A stretch of 16,113 nucleotides of DNA from an uncultured Collinsella sp. GTDB lineage: Bacteria > Actinomycetota > Coriobacteriia > Coriobacteriales > Coriobacteriaceae. Shown here in pieces: positions 13,761 to 16,113 of the stretch. Numbering within the stretch: position 1 is the stretch's first letter; every line of letters starts with the position of its first letter. The notes under the pieces are model-generated. The model saw nothing but the letters and a program-made list of their open reading frames with translations. It searched no databases and had not been told where the DNA came from. The stretch is from NCBI GenBank assembly GCA_900544235.1, contig UQUL01000044.1:1-16113 (forward strand), given 5' to 3'. The translations under genes and the position numbers were made by a program.

Positions 13761-14807
13761 TTACTTCACCTCGACGGGTGCGGCGCCGGGGTAGCGGTCC
13801 TCAAAGTCCAGACGGTATTTGTTGTCGTTGGTGCCCGCTACGTTGTCGCGCGCCAGCGGTGCCACGATCTCGTCCTTGTGGTTGGCGGGGCTGGAGTACT
13901 CAAGGCTGATCTCCCAGGCATCGCAAATGACGTCAATGCGATTCTCCAGGTCGTCGTAGAGCGCGATGATGTCTTTCCACGAGCTGTAGTTCTGCGAGTC
14001 GATGGGAACGTCCAGGTCCTCGACCTCGTCCTTGAGGTCGTCGATCTGATCCTCGAGCGCCTCGGCGGCATCGCTGGCCGACTGACGCGAGCTTCGGTCA
14101 TCCTTAAGGTAATACGTGTTAAACGTGGTGGCGCAGTCGCGAACCTGCTGATCAAGATCGGAGAGCCTGCTGTAGTAGGAGCTCAGCTGGTCGTAGACGT
14201 TCTGCTCGCTGATGGTGGCGGCATCGTGGACGTCATCGTCATCATCATCGTCAAGCTTGTTGGGGTCGCCCTTGACGGACGCGTCGTCGTTATCGTGGTC
14301 GATCTTGACCTTCTCGATCGTCGTGCCCTTGGTATCATCGGCGCCCTTGTCGAAAGGCTTGATCATAAAGAACACGACGAGCGCGATAATCACGACGATT
14401 AGCGCGGCGATGATGCCGATGAGCAGGGCGTTGTTGTTCTTGGGAGCAGCGGGGGCGCCGGCCTGCGGAGCGGCGGTCGGTATGGGCTGCTGCGGCGCGG
14501 AGCCGGCTGGCGCCGTCCATTGCTGCGTCGTGCCGACTTCGGGCTGGGGAGCGGGCACGGGCTGATGGGCGGACTGTACGGTCACGTCTGCCGGTTGGGG
14601 CTGAGTCGCCGTGGGCTGCTGCGCAGACTGAACCGTGGTCGCGGCGGTGTCGAAGGCGGCATCGGACGCGGCGGCATGTTCGGCTGCCTGCGCATCCTCT
14701 TGCGACTGAGAGGCCTGGCCATCATCGGTTACCGGCGTTCCGCAGCTGGTGCAAAAACGCTCGTCGTCATTCAGAAGCTTGCCGCAATGGGTACAAAACC
14801 GGGGCAT
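13761..14807 (-). CDS. Zinc-ribbon membrane protein with acidic extracytoplasmic part
   Basis: A 348-residue protein of unknown function. Residues 1-25 form a zinc ribbon with Cys5, Cys8, Cys19 and Cys22 (FCTHCGK and FCTSCGT). Then comes a long Ala/Gln/Pro-rich linker with an internal near-repeat (TVQSAQQP and TVQSAHQP at 58-65 and 76-83), and one membrane segment at about 126-149. After it lie an acidic stretch with seven consecutive Asp (186-192) and a helical, probably coiled-coil region (200-300). With no signal peptide, the ribbon should face the cytosol and the C-terminus outside. ATG 14805-14807 is preferred because GGAAGGAA lies 5 bases before it; an upstream ATG overlaps that site. 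A minus-strand TATAAT (14839-14844) sits 32 bases upstream. Confidence 0.85.
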   Translation of the reverse strand: MPRFCTHCGKLLNDDERFCTSCGTPVTDDGQASQSQEDAQAAEHAAASDAAFDTAATTVQSAQQPTATQPQPADVTVQSAHQPVPAPQPEVGTTQQWTAPAGSAPQQPIPTAAPQAGAPAAPKNNNALLIGIIAALIVVIIALVVFFMIKPFDKGADDTKGTTIEKVKIDHDNDDASVKGDPNKLDDDDDDDVHDAATISEQNVYDQLSSYYSRLSDLDQQVRDCATTFNTYYLKDDRSSRQSASDAAEALEDQIDDLKDEVEDLDVPIDSQNYSSWKDIIALYDDLENRIDVICDAWEISLEYSSPANHKDEIVAPLARDNVAGTNDNKYRLDFEDRYPGAAPVEVK

Positions 14808-14838
14808 GATGGTTCCTTCCATTCGATGTGTTGGCTAG

Positions 14839-14844
14839 ATTATA
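14839..14844 (-). promoter_or_regulatory. -10 box for the zinc-ribbon gene
   Basis: On the minus strand this reads TATAAT, the consensus -10 hexamer, 32 bases before the chosen start codon. The -35 region is not recognisable. A short GTTGGG/CCCAAC stem lies just upstream of it. Confidence 0.5.
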
Positions 14845-14981
14845 AGGTGGTTCAGGTGCGGTTGGGCCGCGCCGACCCAACTGGTTATGTGAGGATGATC
14901 ATGTCGCGCAAGCCCTGTCGCATGCGTCACAATGAGTGTGGCGTGCTGGGTGTCCGGTGCGGCCGTTTATCGACGGCTCGG

Positions 14982-14987
14982 TAGAAT
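14982..14987 (+). promoter_or_regulatory. -10 box for the beta-lactamase-like gene
   Basis: TAGAAT would place transcription start near 14994. That is downstream of the first in-frame ATG (14991), which therefore favours the GTG at 15009 as the true start. Confidence 0.4.
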
Positions 14988-15008
14988 GCGATGGTGGGGA
15001 GTGAGTCT

Positions 15009-16064
15009 GTGTACTGCGGCGAGCAAGGTCGGGGTGGCGGCGACAGCGTAGAGGCGTTCCGGTTCCCGCCGGGGGATGCACCCCTCACTGCGCGCGATTG
15101 CTCGCGTCGAGTGTTTTGTGCCGGAATGTTGACCGGAGCGCTTGCCTCGGTGATGAGTCTCGGCGGTTGTGCCGCGCGCCGCAACGAGGCTGAGGGCCCC
15201 GCTGTCCCTGTCAAACAAAAAGCGAATCATCCGTCCGCTCAAAAGACGGAAGCTGTCTCCCAGACCTCTTGGATTGCCGGCCTTCAGCAAGATATCGAAG
15301 CCCTTGTCGAGCCGTATGGTGGGTCTACCTCGGTCTATGCTGTGGCGCTTGATCCTCAAACGTTCGCGTCGCTCGATGGTGAAGTCGCTGTGGCGCCGGA
15401 CGCGCGACATGTGGCGGCAAGCATCATCAAGCTTCCCATTCTCGCTTGTGCGCTCGAGACCGTGACGGCGGGCGAGCTGTCCCTCGACGAGCAGATAACG
15501 GTAACGCAACAGGATATCGTGGGTGGCAGCGGCAACATTCAGTCGCGCGGCGCGGGTGTGTCGTACAGTATTGACGAGCTACTGCACGCTATGATTGCCC
15601 AGAGCGATAACGTGGCAGCGAACCTTGTTATCGGCAGACTTGGCATGGATACGGTCAACGAAACGTGTGCCGCATTGGGGTTGACCCAGACCGTGCTCGC
15701 TCGTTTGATGATGGCTGCCGAGGCCCAGGCACAAGGTCGCGAGAACTATACGAGCGCCCGTGATGCTGCGGCCGTGTTGCAGCGGCTGGCGGCGGGGACA
15801 ATCGCGACGCCCGGGCTGTGCGAGCGAGCGCGCGGATATCTGCTGGCGCAGGAAGACGCGCGCGGTATTGTCGAGGGCGTTCCCGGCGGCGTTTTGGTCG
15901 CGCACAAAACGGGCAGCCTGGCGAATGCTCAGCACGATGCAGCAATCGTCTACGCCGAGCGCCCTTACGTGCTGGCAATCCTCACCCAAGACCTCGAACG
16001 CGAGCAGGCCCTGACCTTGGAGCGCGACATTTCCTTCGCCATCTATACCCGCGCCGAGACCTAG
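15009..16064 (+). CDS. Class A beta-lactamase-fold lipoprotein with a twin-arginine signal
   Basis: A serine hydrolase of the class A beta-lactamase/penicillin-recognising fold, 351 residues from GTG 15009 (GGGGAG at 14996-15001, 7 bases before); an ATG at 14991 would add six. Near the N-terminus SRRVFCAG (about 32-39) is a good twin-arginine motif, followed by a hydrophobic stretch and the lipobox SLGGC with Cys54, so the mature protein should be a surface lipoprotein. Fold motifs are SIIK (Ser138, Lys141), SDN (199-201) and KTG (300-302). The omega-loop Glu166 of true class A enzymes is not visible: by hand alignment its place holds Met, and a Glu occurs about four residues later. The role may be beta-lactam hydrolysis, cell-wall work or neither. 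Confidence 0.85.
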   Translation: MYCGEQGRGGGDSVEAFRFPPGDAPLTARDCSRRVFCAGMLTGALASVMSLGGCAARRNEAEGPAVPVKQKANHPSAQKTEAVSQTSWIAGLQQDIEALVEPYGGSTSVYAVALDPQTFASLDGEVAVAPDARHVAASIIKLPILACALETVTAGELSLDEQITVTQQDIVGGSGNIQSRGAGVSYSIDELLHAMIAQSDNVAANLVIGRLGMDTVNETCAALGLTQTVLARLMMAAEAQAQGRENYTSARDAAAVLQRLAAGTIATPGLCERARGYLLAQEDARGIVEGVPGGVLVAHKTGSLANAQHDAAIVYAERPYVLAILTQDLEREQALTLERDISFAIYTRAET

Positions 16065-16065
16065 T

Positions 16066-16113
16066 CGTTGGGGACGTTCTTAAACGACTAGTCGTTTAAG
16101 AACGTCCCCAACG
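16066..16113. repeat. 48-bp perfect palindrome at the right edge
   Basis: A perfect palindrome centred on CTAG (16088-16091), with arms reading CGTTGGGGACGTTCTTAAAC; it probably continues beyond the window. It matches the outer arms of the element at 5962-6130 apart from one base (TAGTCGTT here, TAGTCATT there). The leading TAG of the longer match (16062-16064) is the stop codon of the beta-lactamase-like gene. Confidence 0.9.

Noticed and set aside
14991..15008. ATG at 14991 as start of the beta-lactamase-like protein
   Set aside because: A TAGAAT box at 14982-14987 would put transcription start at or after this ATG, and the GTG at 15009 has a properly spaced GGGGAG; the choice is still not certain.

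Overview
The window reads as chromosomal DNA of a high-GC Gram-positive bacterium. Gene content (TatAC beside HypAB, an archaeal-style type IA topoisomerase with a Lys/Ala tail, a class II Mn pyrophosphatase, an actinobacterial-style NhaA and an AspT-type aminotransferase) and the many GGGAC-bearing intergenic palindromes best fit a gut Coriobacteriia member such as Collinsella. That assignment is an inference from gene style; no rRNA or other marker is present. I see no phage, plasmid, insertion-sequence transposase, CRISPR array, rRNA or tRNA.

Layout. (1) 1-227 has no gene, only hairpins, one of them a likely terminator. (2) 228-3190 is a sugar-phosphate block: a leftward GntR/UTRA regulator followed by manA, divergent from a rightward ROK sugar kinase, with an AT-rich regulatory gap between them. 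(3) 3357-5907 holds the DHH-family manganese pyrophosphatase, a clear terminator, then nhaA behind a structured leader that resembles the nhaA-I (lithium-sensing) riboswitch. (4) 5925-6130 has the nhaA terminator and a nested palindrome. (5) 6134-8209 has a small unknown protein (leftward), an AspT-type aminotransferase and an orphan STAS anti-anti-sigma-like protein. (6) 8363-13597 is a rightward run: tatA/B, tatC, hypA, hypB and a type IA topoisomerase. (7) 13761-16062 has a leftward zinc-ribbon membrane protein and a rightward beta-lactamase-fold lipoprotein with a twin-arginine signal.

How the genes may work together. GntR, ManA and the ROK kinase probably link sugar-derived regulation to hexose phosphorylation and mannose-6-P/fructose-6-P exchange. 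TatC overlaps tatA/B by one base and hypA follows tatC by six bases, so folded-protein export and nickel delivery to [NiFe] hydrogenase are co-expressed. Folded, nickel-loaded hydrogenases are classic Tat cargo, but no hydrogenase gene lies in the window. The lipoprotein at the right end is a possible Tat substrate.

The least ordinary feature is a scatter of at least six intergenic inverted repeats with unrelated stems. Most carry a GGGAC/GTCCC core, and most lie directly against gene 3' ends. Two share the same arms: one is an uninterrupted 48-bp palindrome at the right edge, the other has its arms split by about 107 bp that contain further hairpins. They resemble REP-type elements, but no mobilising gene is present.
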